From Pseudomonas sp. R28(2017) (GTDB lineage Bacteria > Pseudomonadota > Gammaproteobacteria > Pseudomonadales > Pseudomonadaceae): DNA of 64,000 bases. The stretch is from contig NZ_NEHW01000014.1 in NCBI RefSeq assembly GCF_002112505.1, positions 62,001-126,000 on the forward strand. Direction: 5' to 3'. The notes beneath the pieces were generated by a model that did no database searches, was not told where the DNA came from, and saw nothing but the letters and a program-made list of their open reading frames with translations. Below, one piece after another: positions 23,999 through 31,428 of this stretch (the first letter of the stretch is position 1; the number at the start of each line of letters is the position of its first letter). Made by a program: the position numbers and the translations under genes.

Positions 23999-24841
23999 AT
24001 GGATATCTACGAAATTCGCAAGCACAACCTGGTGAAGCTGATCGGCAGCCAGAGAAAAGGGTCCTGCGCGGAGCGCTGGGGGATGGCTCCTGCGCACCTG
24101 AGCCAGATCCTCTCCGACAAGACGGCGAAGAACCTGGGCGACGACGTAGCGCGCCGGATCGAGGAAGTTGAGGGGCTGCCAAGAGGCTGGTTCGACTCGA
24201 TCCCCTCGGGTGACGAAGCGCAACCACTGGCTGAAGCCGTGGACATCAAGCTGTCAGCTGCAGATCTGGTAAAACAGATGCTCGCGAAAAGCGGGAGAGG
24301 TATTCCTGAGGAGACTCGCCAGAGGCTACTGGCTGCAGCCGAGGAGCCAGCTCCGGCTACCGTTCCAAGCGACGGCGGAGTCATCAAGGCGGATTTCAAC
24401 CGCCCCGGCCTGGTCGGCGATGAGGTCTGGATCGCCCACTACGACGTGCGCGGCGCTATGGGCGGCGGCGAACAAACCCATGACTTCCCAGAAATGCTGC
24501 AGGACGTGCGCGTCAGCCCCCGGCACCTGCGTGAGCTGGGTGTTGAGTTCAAGGAGCACTACCACCTGAAGCTGGTAACCGGCTGGGGTCAGTCGATGGC
24601 CCCCACTATCAAGAATCGCGACCCACTGATCGTCGACGTCAGCATTCGGGAATTCGCGGGTGACGGGATCTACTACTTCTCCTGGGGTGGACACGAGTAC
24701 ATCAAGCGCCTGCAGATCGCGGACGAGGAGTATTTCGAGATGATCTCGGACAACCCGAAGCACAAAGATCGGATGATCCGGCGGGAAGAGACCTACATCC
24801 AGGCGAGAGTGCTCTTGGTTTGGAATGCTCATTTGGTTTAA
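23999..24841 (+). CDS. CI-like prophage repressor (HTH plus S24 peptidase-like domain)
   Basis: 280 residues. The N-terminal helix-turn-helix is around residues 8-60 (CAERWGMAPAHLSQILSDKT). The C-terminal S24 domain has the Ser motif TGWGQSMAPTIKN and the Lys motif GGHEYIKRLQ. Between them no Ala-Gly or Cys-Gly dipeptide is present; the equivalent region reads DVRGAMGGGE. RecA-stimulated self-cleavage of the LexA/lambda CI type is therefore doubtful. The gene is divergent from cro. The start MDIYEI lacks a ribosome site and is probably near-leaderless. Confidence 0.85.
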   Translation: MDIYEIRKHNLVKLIGSQRKGSCAERWGMAPAHLSQILSDKTAKNLGDDVARRIEEVEGLPRGWFDSIPSGDEAQPLAEAVDIKLSAADLVKQMLAKSGRGIPEETRQRLLAAAEEPAPATVPSDGGVIKADFNRPGLVGDEVWIAHYDVRGAMGGGEQTHDFPEMLQDVRVSPRHLRELGVEFKEHYHLKLVTGWGQSMAPTIKNRDPLIVDVSIREFAGDGIYYFSWGGHEYIKRLQIADEEYFEMISDNPKHKDRMIRREETYIQARVLLVWNAHLV

Positions 24842-24869
24842 GGCTGAGCTTCCCTGCCGAATAAAAACA

Positions 24870-24921
24870 TGCAAGCATTACTGACAAAGTGCTTGCAAAA
24901 TCAACCATCGCAAGCTAAAAA
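24870..24921 (+). promoter_or_regulatory. Promoter with inverted repeat ahead of the P63C gene
   Basis: TGCAAGCA / TGCTTGCA arms (24870-24877, 24890-24897) around 12 bases. The right arm overlaps a -35-like TTGCAA (24893-24898), 17 bases before TAAAAA (24916-24921). It differs from the CI operators, so another regulator, perhaps the P63C protein, may bind it. Confidence 0.5.
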
Positions 24922-24949
24922 GCAAATATCCTAAACAAAGGAGCATGTG

Positions 24950-25957
24950 ATGGCGGATGAAAAAAGCGGTAAATCTAAAGGCGGAAAAGCTCGGTCCGAG
25001 TCTTTAACCCCCGAGCGCCGATCTGAAATTGCGAGAAACGCTGCGCTGGCGAAGGCTGAGATTAGGAATCTGCCAAAAGTGACGCATGGCTCCTCAGATC
25101 ATCCGCTGAAGATTGGGGATGCAGAAATTCCGTGTTATGTCCTCGAAGATGGTACGCGCGTTTTATCTCAGCGCGGCCTCATTGCAGGTCTTGGGATGAG
25201 CCGCGGTAGCCGCCAGCAGGGCGGCGACCGAATGGTGACTTTTTTGGAGTCTAAGGGCGTGAAACCCTTTGTTTCCGAGGATCTCCTGGCGGCGATCACG
25301 AAGCCCATTCGGTTCCTGTCTGGTAACAATGCTGCAGTTGTCACATTCGGCTACCCTGCCACCGTCTTGGCAGATATTTGCGAAGCGGTACTAGCGGCTA
25401 GGAAGGTCGGCGCATTGCATTATCAGCAGGTGCATATTGCTGAGCAGTGCGAGGTGTTAGTGCGAGGATTCGCACGCGTTGGCATCATCGCGCTTGTTGA
25501 CGAGGCCACCGGCTATCAAAAAGACCGCGCGCGTGATGCCTTAGCACAAATCTTAGAGGCCTTCGTCGCGAAAGAACTTCAGCCTTATGTACGAACATTC
25601 CCGCCAGACTATTACGAGCATCTTTTCCGACTTCGCGGTCTGAAATACCCTCCAGAAAACGCTAATTACCGCCCACAGTACTTCGGCAAGCTGACCAACG
25701 ATATAGTTTACAGGCGACTTGCACCTGGGTTGCTAGCTGAGCTCAAAAAAGAAAACAACCGAGATAGCAAGAAGGGTCACCTGCACAGGCGTCTAACGCC
25801 AGAGACCGGGCATGCAAAACTGAGAGAGCATCTCTCCTCAGTCACCACAGCAATGAAACTTAGCAAGGACTACCCAGACTTTATAGAAAAGCTCAACATG
25901 CTGCACCCCCGCTATGGAGACACGTTGACGCTAGACTTAGATAAAGAGGATGTATAG
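24950..25957 (+). CDS. P63C domain-containing protein
   Basis: 335 residues from MADEKSGKSKGGKARSESLT; aaaggag six bases upstream fixes the ATG at 24950. Basic N terminus, then a conserved body: CYVLEDGTRVLSQRGLIAGLGMSRG, RFLSGNNAAVVTFGYPATVL, ATGYQKDRARDALAQILEAF, and the P63C segment PDYYEHLFRLRGLKYPP. P63C proteins occur on phages and mobile elements; the biochemical role is unsettled. Located just after the repressor, with its own promoter, it is probably expressed in the lysogen, where phages often keep exclusion or defence genes. Confidence 0.82.
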   Translation: MADEKSGKSKGGKARSESLTPERRSEIARNAALAKAEIRNLPKVTHGSSDHPLKIGDAEIPCYVLEDGTRVLSQRGLIAGLGMSRGSRQQGGDRMVTFLESKGVKPFVSEDLLAAITKPIRFLSGNNAAVVTFGYPATVLADICEAVLAARKVGALHYQQVHIAEQCEVLVRGFARVGIIALVDEATGYQKDRARDALAQILEAFVAKELQPYVRTFPPDYYEHLFRLRGLKYPPENANYRPQYFGKLTNDIVYRRLAPGLLAELKKENNRDSKKGHLHRRLTPETGHAKLREHLSSVTTAMKLSKDYPDFIEKLNMLHPRYGDTLTLDLDKEDV

Positions 25958-26025
25958 CTTCAACTACAACTCGGTGTAGCTGTTGCCTACGATCCTTCCA
26001 GTCTGGTACTTTCACCGGCCACAAA

Positions 26026-26053
26026 TAGCCCGCCATTGAGCGGGCTTTTTCTA
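26026..26053. terminator. Terminator between convergent P63C and DUF1654 genes
   Basis: AGCCCGC / GCGGGCT stem with a short loop (CATTGA) and TTTTT on the plus strand. It ends P63C transcription just before the DUF1654 stop at 26059. Confidence 0.82.
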
Positions 26054-26058
26054 GCCCA

Positions 26059-26382
26059 TCAGAAAGGCGCCTCCTCCTCCACCTCGACATCGCTGTCTTC
26101 CTCGATGATGAAATCGTCTCGCTCTTGAAGCGCGCTTCGCTCCCACCGGACGGTCACCGTGCCGTCGTCATTGAACGTCAGGTCCAGCTCGGGCACTTCA
26201 GCGATCAGCCCGATCACCTCCTCCCACTCTGCCTCCCCGTCCGTGTCCAGGCGATGGATCGTCACCCAGCGCTGCGTCTGTGCGATCGGGTGGTTGATCA
26301 TCGACGACACCCTCAGGCTCAGCCTCTCTAGGCCGGTCATTTCCTGACGCTGCTTCGGCGCCGCTTTGTTCTGCTTGGACAT
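26059..26382 (-). CDS. DUF1654 protein under CI and LexA control (candidate SOS antirepressor)
   Basis: 107 residues from MSKQNKAAPKQRQEMTGLER; GGAG nine bases upstream. The body RLSLRVSSMINHPIAQTQRWVTIHRLDTDGEAEWEEVIGLI matches DUF1654, a family common in Pseudomonas chromosomes and prophages. A strongly acidic C terminus (EEDSDVEVEEEAPF) could mimic DNA or bind a basic surface. The promoter contains a CI-type operator and a consensus LexA box, so the gene should be silent in the lysogen and induced by DNA damage. An antirepressor or induction role is inferred, not shown. Confidence 0.75.
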   Translation of the reverse strand: MSKQNKAAPKQRQEMTGLERLSLRVSSMINHPIAQTQRWVTIHRLDTDGEAEWEEVIGLIAEVPELDLTFNDDGTVTVRWERSALQERDDFIIEEDSDVEVEEEAPF

Positions 26383-26399
26383 AGTTTCATCTCCGGAAA

Positions 26400-26415
26400 C
26401 TGTATATTCGTACAG
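26400..26415. promoter_or_regulatory. LexA (SOS) box
   Basis: CTGTATATTCGTACAG fits CTG-N10-CAG with the full CTGT/ACAG arms. It lies just downstream of the predicted DUF1654 transcription start (about +4 to +19), where LexA would block the promoter. Confidence 0.85.
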
Positions 26416-26425
26416 TAATTTTAGA

Positions 26426-26455
26426 ATCATAGCGCAGTGCTAAATCTCAGGTAAA
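26426..26455 (-). promoter_or_regulatory. DUF1654 promoter with CI-type operator
   Basis: On the minus strand TTTACC (26455-26450), 18-base spacer, TATGAT (26431-26426). Operator CATAGC-GCAGT-GCTAAA (26428-26444, one arm imperfect) covers spacer and -10, and the LexA box lies immediately downstream. Confidence 0.68.
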
Positions 26456-26509
26456 GGCCCTGCTCAAGAACCTCAGTCCTGGATGCATTTTGTCGCTCGG
26501 CGAAAAGAA

Positions 26510-26553
26510 TTTAGCTCTAAGCTATTGACGATGCTTTAGCGCGCAGCTAAATT
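26510..26553 (+). promoter_or_regulatory. PL promoter with two CI-type operators
   Basis: TTGACG (26525-26530), 17-base spacer, TAAATT (26548-26553): a strong sigma-70 match. Operators TTTAGC-TCTAA-GCTATT (26510-26526) and TTTAGC-GCGCA-GCTAAA (26535-26551) cover the -35 and the spacer/-10. It drives the rightward early operon toward integrase. Confidence 0.82.
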
Positions 26554-26559
26554 TCACCT

Positions 26560-26903
26560 CAAGCAGTCACCAACCAGGGACTGCCGAGGCCCTCACCGGC
26601 CGTCGTTCTTTAACAGCCAGCGCAACAACCAACAGACCGCATTGCCTCTACCGGCGACCGGCGCCAGACAGCCCCGAAAGGCTGCCCACGACAGGGAGAA
26701 CCCTGTACGGCTGACGAAGGTGAAACGCCTGAACTGAGAGAACGACCCGGGCATGCAATGCGCCCCGCCACCCCCGGCGGCAGTAGGGAGGAAGCGAGCG
26801 GCGCCCACCGATAACCGGCGGCGCGGCGAGTGACCAGACAAGCATCGATTTCGCCCAGGCGGCTGCCAGTCGCAGGCCTGGGCCTGACCAACAGGAGGTC
26901 ACC
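26560..26903 (+). promoter_or_regulatory. Long structured 5' leader of the PL transcript
   Basis: About 340 transcribed bases without a convincing gene. Two short hairpins stand out: CAGCC/GGCTG (26669-26684) and ACAGGG-AGAA-CCCTGT (26691-26706), only six bases apart. No N-like protein gene is recognised in the operon, so a cis-acting antitermination or RNA-stability role is possible but untested. Confidence 0.4.
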
Positions 26904-26993
26904 ATGCTTTACCGAATCGCAGGATTTTCGGCCGTAGCCTCGCTACTCGCGCCGGTCTTCGTGGCCGTGTTGAAGCTGGTGGGCCTGCTGTAG
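26904..26993 (+). CDS. Tiny hydrophobic membrane peptide, 29 aa
   Basis: AGGAGGT five bases before the ATG reads MLYRIAGFSAVASLLAPVFV, then AVLKLVGLL and stop: a single membrane helix. It is the first translated product from PL and is followed by a hairpin at 27008-27033. Such peptides in phage early operons can alter membrane proteins or exclude other phages; the role here is unknown. Confidence 0.6.
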   Translation: MLYRIAGFSAVASLLAPVFVAVLKLVGLL

Positions 26994-27007
26994 CAACACG
27001 ATCCCCT

Positions 27008-27033
27008 TGATGCCCTTCTCGCGGGGGGCATCA
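27008..27033. terminator. Hairpin after the membrane peptide
   Basis: TGATGCCC / GGGCATCA, perfect 8-bp arms, 10-base loop, no T run. It may be an attenuator of the PL transcript or a stop for minus-strand transcription from 27323. Confidence 0.5.
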
Positions 27034-27074
27034 GGGAAATCATGCTAGTAGAGTATGGTTAGATGGATTCGTCG

Positions 27075-27323
27075 CTAACCCTTGGAATCAGTCTTCGTCT
27101 TCTCAGGCGGTGGTGTTGGGGTTGTTTTTTCGGATGGCTTGATAGGCTCCTTAGGCGGATGAACCACCCTAAGGTCTGGACCCTGATTTTTTTTAGTAGG
27201 GTCTGCAGATTTGTGCATCTTATTAATCTCATCCTCGGTATACGTTTTGCCATCGTCTGCTGCATGAGCTGGGCCGTATACAGCGATGAAGGAGATCAGT
27301 GCAGATATAACCAGTCGTTTCAT
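27075..27323 (-). CDS. Secreted Pro/Lys-rich small protein
   Basis: 82 residues from MKRLVISALISFIAVYGPAH with a ggag site. Signal peptide with cleavage after AHA; the mature part is charged, with EPIKPSEKTTPTPPPEKTKT. The gene is AT-richer than its neighbours and runs against the PL operon, so it is likely a lysogeny-expressed cargo gene acting in the periplasm. Not recognised. Confidence 0.6.
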   Translation of the reverse strand: MKRLVISALISFIAVYGPAHAADDGKTYTEDEINKMHKSADPTKKNQGPDLRVVHPPKEPIKPSEKTTPTPPPEKTKTDSKG

Positions 27324-28036
27324 TTTCGTGCTCCGATTCTGAGTGGTTGTGCACGGGTACGACAGTTTTCCCAGCTGTAAGAGTAGGTGAGCATGACCAT
27401 GCTGTAGAAACAGCCCCATAAAAAACATCCGTTCTAGCATGTAAATCACTCATTGCAGTGCAAGGTGCTCTGCCCAAATGACTGGTTCGTGCGAATACAG
27501 CTATATAGATGCTAACGGATAGTTGTATTAGCCGATCCCATCTCTTGCCCTGCTTCCCCTAGCAGGCTGCATCGGAGTTTGATCTGAATGCGCAGGCTGA
27601 TGCGCGAGTGTAAGACCTGATGGATCGCGGGAATCATGGCCGGCAAAGTGAGTAAGCGCCCAGATGGCCATGGCGAGTCCAACAATAAGCGGCTGAAACC
27701 TTCGCCCCGGTGAAACTCCGGTGTCACTGAGGCCGCTAATAGCCAAGCCGGAGATCAGCGCCGGCCAGATCACACCCCGATGCAGAGAAGCGCTCAGCTC
27801 AGGGCGCGGTTACCGAAGCACCTGTGGACGTCCCTTCCCTCGCTCCGGGGGTAAACGAATTGCGCCTCTGGATGGGTCCACGCCAAGCCAGCTGCTGGGG
27901 TAGCGCCCGGCATCTGCATCCCCCCTTCCCTTCAATTCGACCGCATCGGCAGGCGCCAGGCCACCTTTCACGGTGGGTTTGGTCACCCGCGCCTGGCTCC
28001 TGGCCAATGCGGTTGCACAACCACTAGGAGGACGCC
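27324..28036. other. Gene-poor spacer in the PL operon
   Basis: A 713-base stretch with no confident gene. A minus-strand frame at 27528-27773 from a GTG (MIWPALISGLAISGLSDTG, one membrane helix) looks partly protein-like but lacks a ribosome site. The rest shows no clear repeat or RNA gene. Confidence 0.4.
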
Positions 28037-28456
28037 ATGGGCGCACTTCGAGCAGCACAATGGCGGTACGACCATGCTGAGCCGGAAGACGACTCGGCGT
28101 ATCAGGAAGCGGCGCAAAACTGGATCGAGAGCAAGGCCGAGGAGCTGGTCGGCGGCTGCGATGTTCTGATCCCGCAGCGCTTTGGCGGACCGGTTGGCGT
28201 TCGCCAGGACCAGTTCGTAACCAAGCTGGCCGAGCATCTCCGCGCTCTGCAAGAAGCTGAGAAGGACGATCTCAACGCCCTGGCCCTCCTCCTGCTCCAG
28301 GCGCAGGCCGGTGGCCCGGTGAAGAGCATGGTCCCCGACATCCTCGGCCCAAGCGACCACGTCGGCGGAAAGCTCTTCGAGATCGCCGAGTCGATGCTTG
28401 AAGGGTACGCCGAACAAGGCCTGCAGCACGACGCCGATCAGGCCAATGAGCCATGA
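28037..28456 (+). CDS. Hypothetical early protein, 139 aa
   Basis: MGALRAAQWRYDHAEPEDDS with an aggagg site: a strong start. Soluble and acidic, with a helical centre (LAEHLRALQEAEKDDLNALALLLLQAQ). First gene of a tightly overlapping run (28037-28966) from PL. Function unknown. Confidence 0.7.
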   Translation: MGALRAAQWRYDHAEPEDDSAYQEAAQNWIESKAEELVGGCDVLIPQRFGGPVGVRQDQFVTKLAEHLRALQEAEKDDLNALALLLLQAQAGGPVKSMVPDILGPSDHVGGKLFEIAESMLEGYAEQGLQHDADQANEP

Positions 28457-28644
28457 GCCCGCACGTCCTGCTCGACAACGAACTGGATGCCCTGGCCGAC
28501 CCATCCACCCCGGTTAGCTGGTCAGTGATGATCCAGAAGCAGCTCACCGAAATGATGGCCGATCAGCGCATCACCATCGAAGAGTTCAACCACTACTGCG
28601 GGCGCCTCAACAAGATCGTTGGTGGGCGCAAGGAGGTTGCATGA
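28453..28644 (+). CDS. Hypothetical protein, 63 aa
   Basis: MSPHVLLDNELDALADPSTP; overlaps the previous gene by 4 bases (ATGA) and the next likewise. Helical (KQLTEMMADQRITIEEFNHYCGRLNK). Unknown. Confidence 0.62.
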   Translation: MSPHVLLDNELDALADPSTPVSWSVMIQKQLTEMMADQRITIEEFNHYCGRLNKIVGGRKEVA

Positions 28645-28856
28645 CTACTCCGGTTTTCCCGTCGATCATCGACGACCAGGTGGCCGAGGTCGCCCAGGCC
28701 CTGCCAGATGACCGAATCCTGATGGTCTTCAAGGGCCTGACCATGGAGGACGCCATGAATCAGGCGCGCCTGGCTCACATCGAGAACCCGGCGGCATGGT
28801 CGGGCCGGGCTTATCTCTGCGGCATGTGCACGCTGGCCTACGAGGTCCGCACGTGA
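28641..28856 (+). CDS. Hypothetical protein, 71 aa
   Basis: MTTPVFPSIIDDQVAEVAQA; ends LCGMCTLAYEVRT with a CxxC pair. Four-base overlaps on both sides show translational coupling. Unknown role in early phage development. Confidence 0.62.
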   Translation: MTTPVFPSIIDDQVAEVAQALPDDRILMVFKGLTMEDAMNQARLAHIENPAAWSGRAYLCGMCTLAYEVRT

Positions 28857-28966
28857 GCCGCCAGCAGGCCAGACGCATGGCGTTCTGGCGCGGCTCCGTC
28901 TCCATGCTCTTCGCCTGCACTTTCTTCATGCTCGCCAGCGCACTGGCCGGCAGCGTCACTTCCTGA
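28853..28966 (+). CDS. Small membrane protein, 37 aa
   Basis: A GTG start overlapping the previous stop reads VSRQQARRMAFWRGSVSMLF, then ACTFFMLASALAGSVTS. Basic N terminus and one membrane helix. Last gene of the coupled run. Unknown. Confidence 0.55.
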   Translation: MSRQQARRMAFWRGSVSMLFACTFFMLASALAGSVTS

Positions 28967-29139
28967 ATCACGTAGCCGAGCACGGCGGCCCTTCGGGATA
29001 ACCGTACCCCTTCGGGAGCGTAAGCGGCGAGAGCGCGCAACCATCCACCGCAGCCAGGGCCTGGAGCGTACCTCCGTGCCTGGGTGACCTGGCATTTCTC
29101 CTTCCAACTGACGGCGCCGGCGTGGCGCGAGGTTTTCCA

Positions 29140-29871
29140 ATGTCCACTACCAACATGCGCATCTGGGAGCAGGTGCAGACCACCGATACCCGCTACACCA
29201 AGAACGCCGAGGTCGGCGGCCAGAAGATCACCAGCCTGAACGGCACCGCAATGGTCATGAAGGCCACCGAGGTGTTCGGCCCGGTCGGTATCGGCTGGGG
29301 CTGGAAGGTCATCGAAGAGCGATTCGATGACGGCCACGAGGTGTTCGCCGGTGAAGGCGACAAGCGAATCTGCCTGGGCCGGGAGATCGGCCATACCGTC
29401 AAAATCCAGCTCTGGTTCATGCAGGACGGCCAACGCGGCGAGGTCGAGCAGTACGGGTGCACCCGGTACCAGTACAAGACCAAGTACGGCATGACCACCG
29501 ATGGCGAGGCGCCGAAGAAATCCCTGACCGATGCCATCAAGAAAGCCCTGTCCATGCTGGGCTTCAGCGCCGACGTGTTCCTTGGGATGTTTGACGACCA
29601 GAACTACGTCCAGCAGTTGCAGGCCGAGCAGGCCATCGAGCAGGCCGAAGACCGCCAAGCCGAGATCGAGCGCCAACAGCAGGAGCGCCTGGACTTCATC
29701 AAGGACACGATCGAGACCATGCAGAAGGCGGTGACGCCGCATGAGCGCAAGAAGATCCACGACCATGCAGTGCGCAAGCTCATCGGTCGCAAGGACGAGA
29801 AAGGCGCGGCGCGGATCTCCCTTGAATTGAAGAACCTCGAAGCCGGCAAACCGCAGGAGGCCGCAGCATGA
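29140..29871 (+). CDS. Rad52/Sak-like single-strand annealing protein
   Basis: 243 residues from MSTTNMRIWEQVQTTDTRYT. GTAMVMKATEVFGPVGIGWG and the conserved end of the core, KKSLTDAIKKALSMLGFSADVFLGMFDD, resemble the Rad52/Sak superfamily of phage annealing proteins. A coiled-coil Gln/Glu-rich tail follows. These proteins pair homologous ssDNA during phage recombination. The next gene (Gp157) overlaps by 4 bases, a common pairing. Assignment by pattern, not search. Confidence 0.7.
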   Translation: MSTTNMRIWEQVQTTDTRYTKNAEVGGQKITSLNGTAMVMKATEVFGPVGIGWGWKVIEERFDDGHEVFAGEGDKRICLGREIGHTVKIQLWFMQDGQRGEVEQYGCTRYQYKTKYGMTTDGEAPKKSLTDAIKKALSMLGFSADVFLGMFDDQNYVQQLQAEQAIEQAEDRQAEIERQQQERLDFIKDTIETMQKAVTPHERKKIHDHAVRKLIGRKDEKGAARISLELKNLEAGKPQEAAA

Positions 29872-30431
29872 CCCAGCTCTACGCTCTCACCGGCCAGATG
29901 GCCGAGCTCGCTGCCATGTGCGACACCGACGACGAAGGCCTCAAGCAGGCCATTCAAGACACCATGGCCGGCATCCAAGGTGAGTTCGAGGTGAAGGCCG
30001 ACAACATCGTCATGCTGCGCCGGAACATCGAAGGCGATATCAGCGCGATCGACGCGGAAATCGACCGCCTCAACGAACTCAAGCGCATCAAGGCCAACAG
30101 CGTGACCGCCATCACCGACTACCTGCGCCGGAACATGGACGCGGCCAACATCAAGTCGATCAAGCGACCGCTGTTCACCATCAGCCTGGTCACCGGCAAA
30201 GAGAAGGTGATCGTCGACAACGAACAGGCGGTACCGGATGAACTGACGTCTGTGGTGACCAAGATCGCGCCGGACAAGAACGCCATCGCCGCCAAGCTCA
30301 AGGCTGACCGCGAGCACAACGAAGCTGTCCGCAAGCGCATGGCCGCCGGCGAGGACTGTGAAGACGAACTCATCCCTGAGCCAGCCTGGGCGCATCTTGA
30401 GCGCGGCGAGAGCTCGATCCGCATCAAGTGA
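29868..30431 (+). CDS. Siphovirus Gp157-like protein
   Basis: 187 residues with the Gp157 plan: N-terminal helix, the coiled coil LRRNIEGDISAIDAEIDRLNEL, and RRNMDAANIKSIKRPLFTISL near residue 85-110. Gp157 proteins accompany phage annealing proteins or exonucleases and were linked to phage resistance in Streptococcus thermophilus. Overlaps the annealing-protein gene. Confidence 0.85.
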   Translation: MTQLYALTGQMAELAAMCDTDDEGLKQAIQDTMAGIQGEFEVKADNIVMLRRNIEGDISAIDAEIDRLNELKRIKANSVTAITDYLRRNMDAANIKSIKRPLFTISLVTGKEKVIVDNEQAVPDELTSVVTKIAPDKNAIAAKLKADREHNEAVRKRMAAGEDCEDELIPEPAWAHLERGESSIRIK

Positions 30432-30438
30432 GGTGAGC

Positions 30439-30981
30439 ATGAACCAATCCATCGATCTGGAGGCCGCCAAAGCGGCCTTCTTCGCGTCTGGCGGCCAGCT
30501 GATTGTGCTGGAGGGTTTCACCTACCGGCCGCTGCCTCCGCGCAAAGGCCCTGAAGCGCAGTCAGCGCCGGCTGCCAAAGCGCCTTCCAAGAAGGCCGCG
30601 CCATCGCCCCGCAAGGAAAAAATGAAAGCCCGCGCCGACCAGGTGGCCGAAATGGCCAAGACCATGACGTGTCAGCAGGTCCATGAGGCCACTGGCATTT
30701 CCAAGCAGGCCCTATTCCGGGCCTCGCGGGAAGGCAACTTCGTGTTCCGGCGCGCAGAGCTGAAGAAGTCGGCCAACAGTAAGCGCGATGCCCAGCGCCA
30801 GATCCAGCGAAACCTGAAGCGGATCGAGGAACTGAAGGTGGTCCAGCAAATCTGCGCCCTGCGCGATACCGGCTTGCACCGCGCCCAGGTAGCCGAGCAG
30901 TTGGGCCTGAATTACGGAACGCTGGTGAAGATCATCGAGCGCAACGACATCAACTTCCCGCGGGTGCGTGTCAGGAAATGA
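30439..30981 (+). CDS. Protein with two helix-turn-helix segments, 180 aa
   Basis: Starts MNQSIDLEAAKAAFFASGGQ after gtgaggtgagc. A Pro/Ala/Lys linker leads to MTCQQVHEATGISKQALFRA and later LHRAQVAEQLGLNYGTLVKI, both HTH-like. It is probably DNA-binding and could be a regulator or a recombination accessory. Not assigned to a family. Confidence 0.65.
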   Translation: MNQSIDLEAAKAAFFASGGQLIVLEGFTYRPLPPRKGPEAQSAPAAKAPSKKAAPSPRKEKMKARADQVAEMAKTMTCQQVHEATGISKQALFRASREGNFVFRRAELKKSANSKRDAQRQIQRNLKRIEELKVVQQICALRDTGLHRAQVAEQLGLNYGTLVKIIERNDINFPRVRVRK

Positions 30982-31163
30982 AGCGCATCAACAACCTGGT
31001 CCGCCAGCGCCGGCGGCAAGAACAGTTCCACCTGCCGCCCAGCGGCCTCACGGAGTACCGAAATGCAGAAAGCACCCTCTGGAGTCGTAACCTTGCCGGC
31101 CTGGATGAATCGGTCGGTGAAGAAGCTGTACAACACACGCAGCGGGGGCCAGTACCGACCTGA
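30978..31163 (+). CDS. Possible basic protein, 61 aa
   Basis: MKRINNLVRQRRRQEQFHLP; starts in an ATGA overlap with the previous gene but overlaps the next by 101 bases in another frame. The start context is typical, but the C-terminal half is probably shadow sequence, so the gene may not be real. Confidence 0.3.
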   Translation: MKRINNLVRQRRRQEQFHLPPSGLTEYRNAESTLWSRNLAGLDESVGEEAVQHTQRGPVPT

Positions 31164-31428
31164 CGACGTGGCCCTGGCCTTTGCCCTGAGCCTGCGCGTG
31201 CACGACAGCGCCGATCACCTGCGCAGGCTGGCCCGGCGCCTGGTCGACAAGGTCTGCCTCGAGCACCAGCCGAACATGAAGCGCTTGGCCCGCGAGCCTG
31301 ACGACACCAAGGTGTTCGACGCCACGCTCAAGATCATCAACCGGGTGTGCGACCTGCTGGAGTACGCACCGGGCACCCGCTTTGTGCGCAATGGAGGCGA
31401 TCATGGCTCTGACGCAGCAGCAGCGTGA
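31063..31428 (+). CDS. Hypothetical protein, 121 aa
   Basis: MQKAPSGVVTLPAWMNRSVK with GGAG eight bases upstream. Helical and basic (VHDSADHLRRLARRLVDKVC). It lies between HTH proteins in the PL operon and overlaps the next gene by 26 bases. Unknown. Confidence 0.6.
   Translation: MQKAPSGVVTLPAWMNRSVKKLYNTRSGGQYRPDDVALAFALSLRVHDSADHLRRLARRLVDKVCLEHQPNMKRLAREPDDTKVFDATLKIINRVCDLLEYAPGTRFVRNGGDHGSDAAAA

Noticed and set aside
27512..27773. Two overlapping minus-strand frames of 71 and 81 codons
   Set aside because: Neither has a ribosome site and they conflict with each other. One has a possible membrane helix, so it is mentioned only in the spacer entry.
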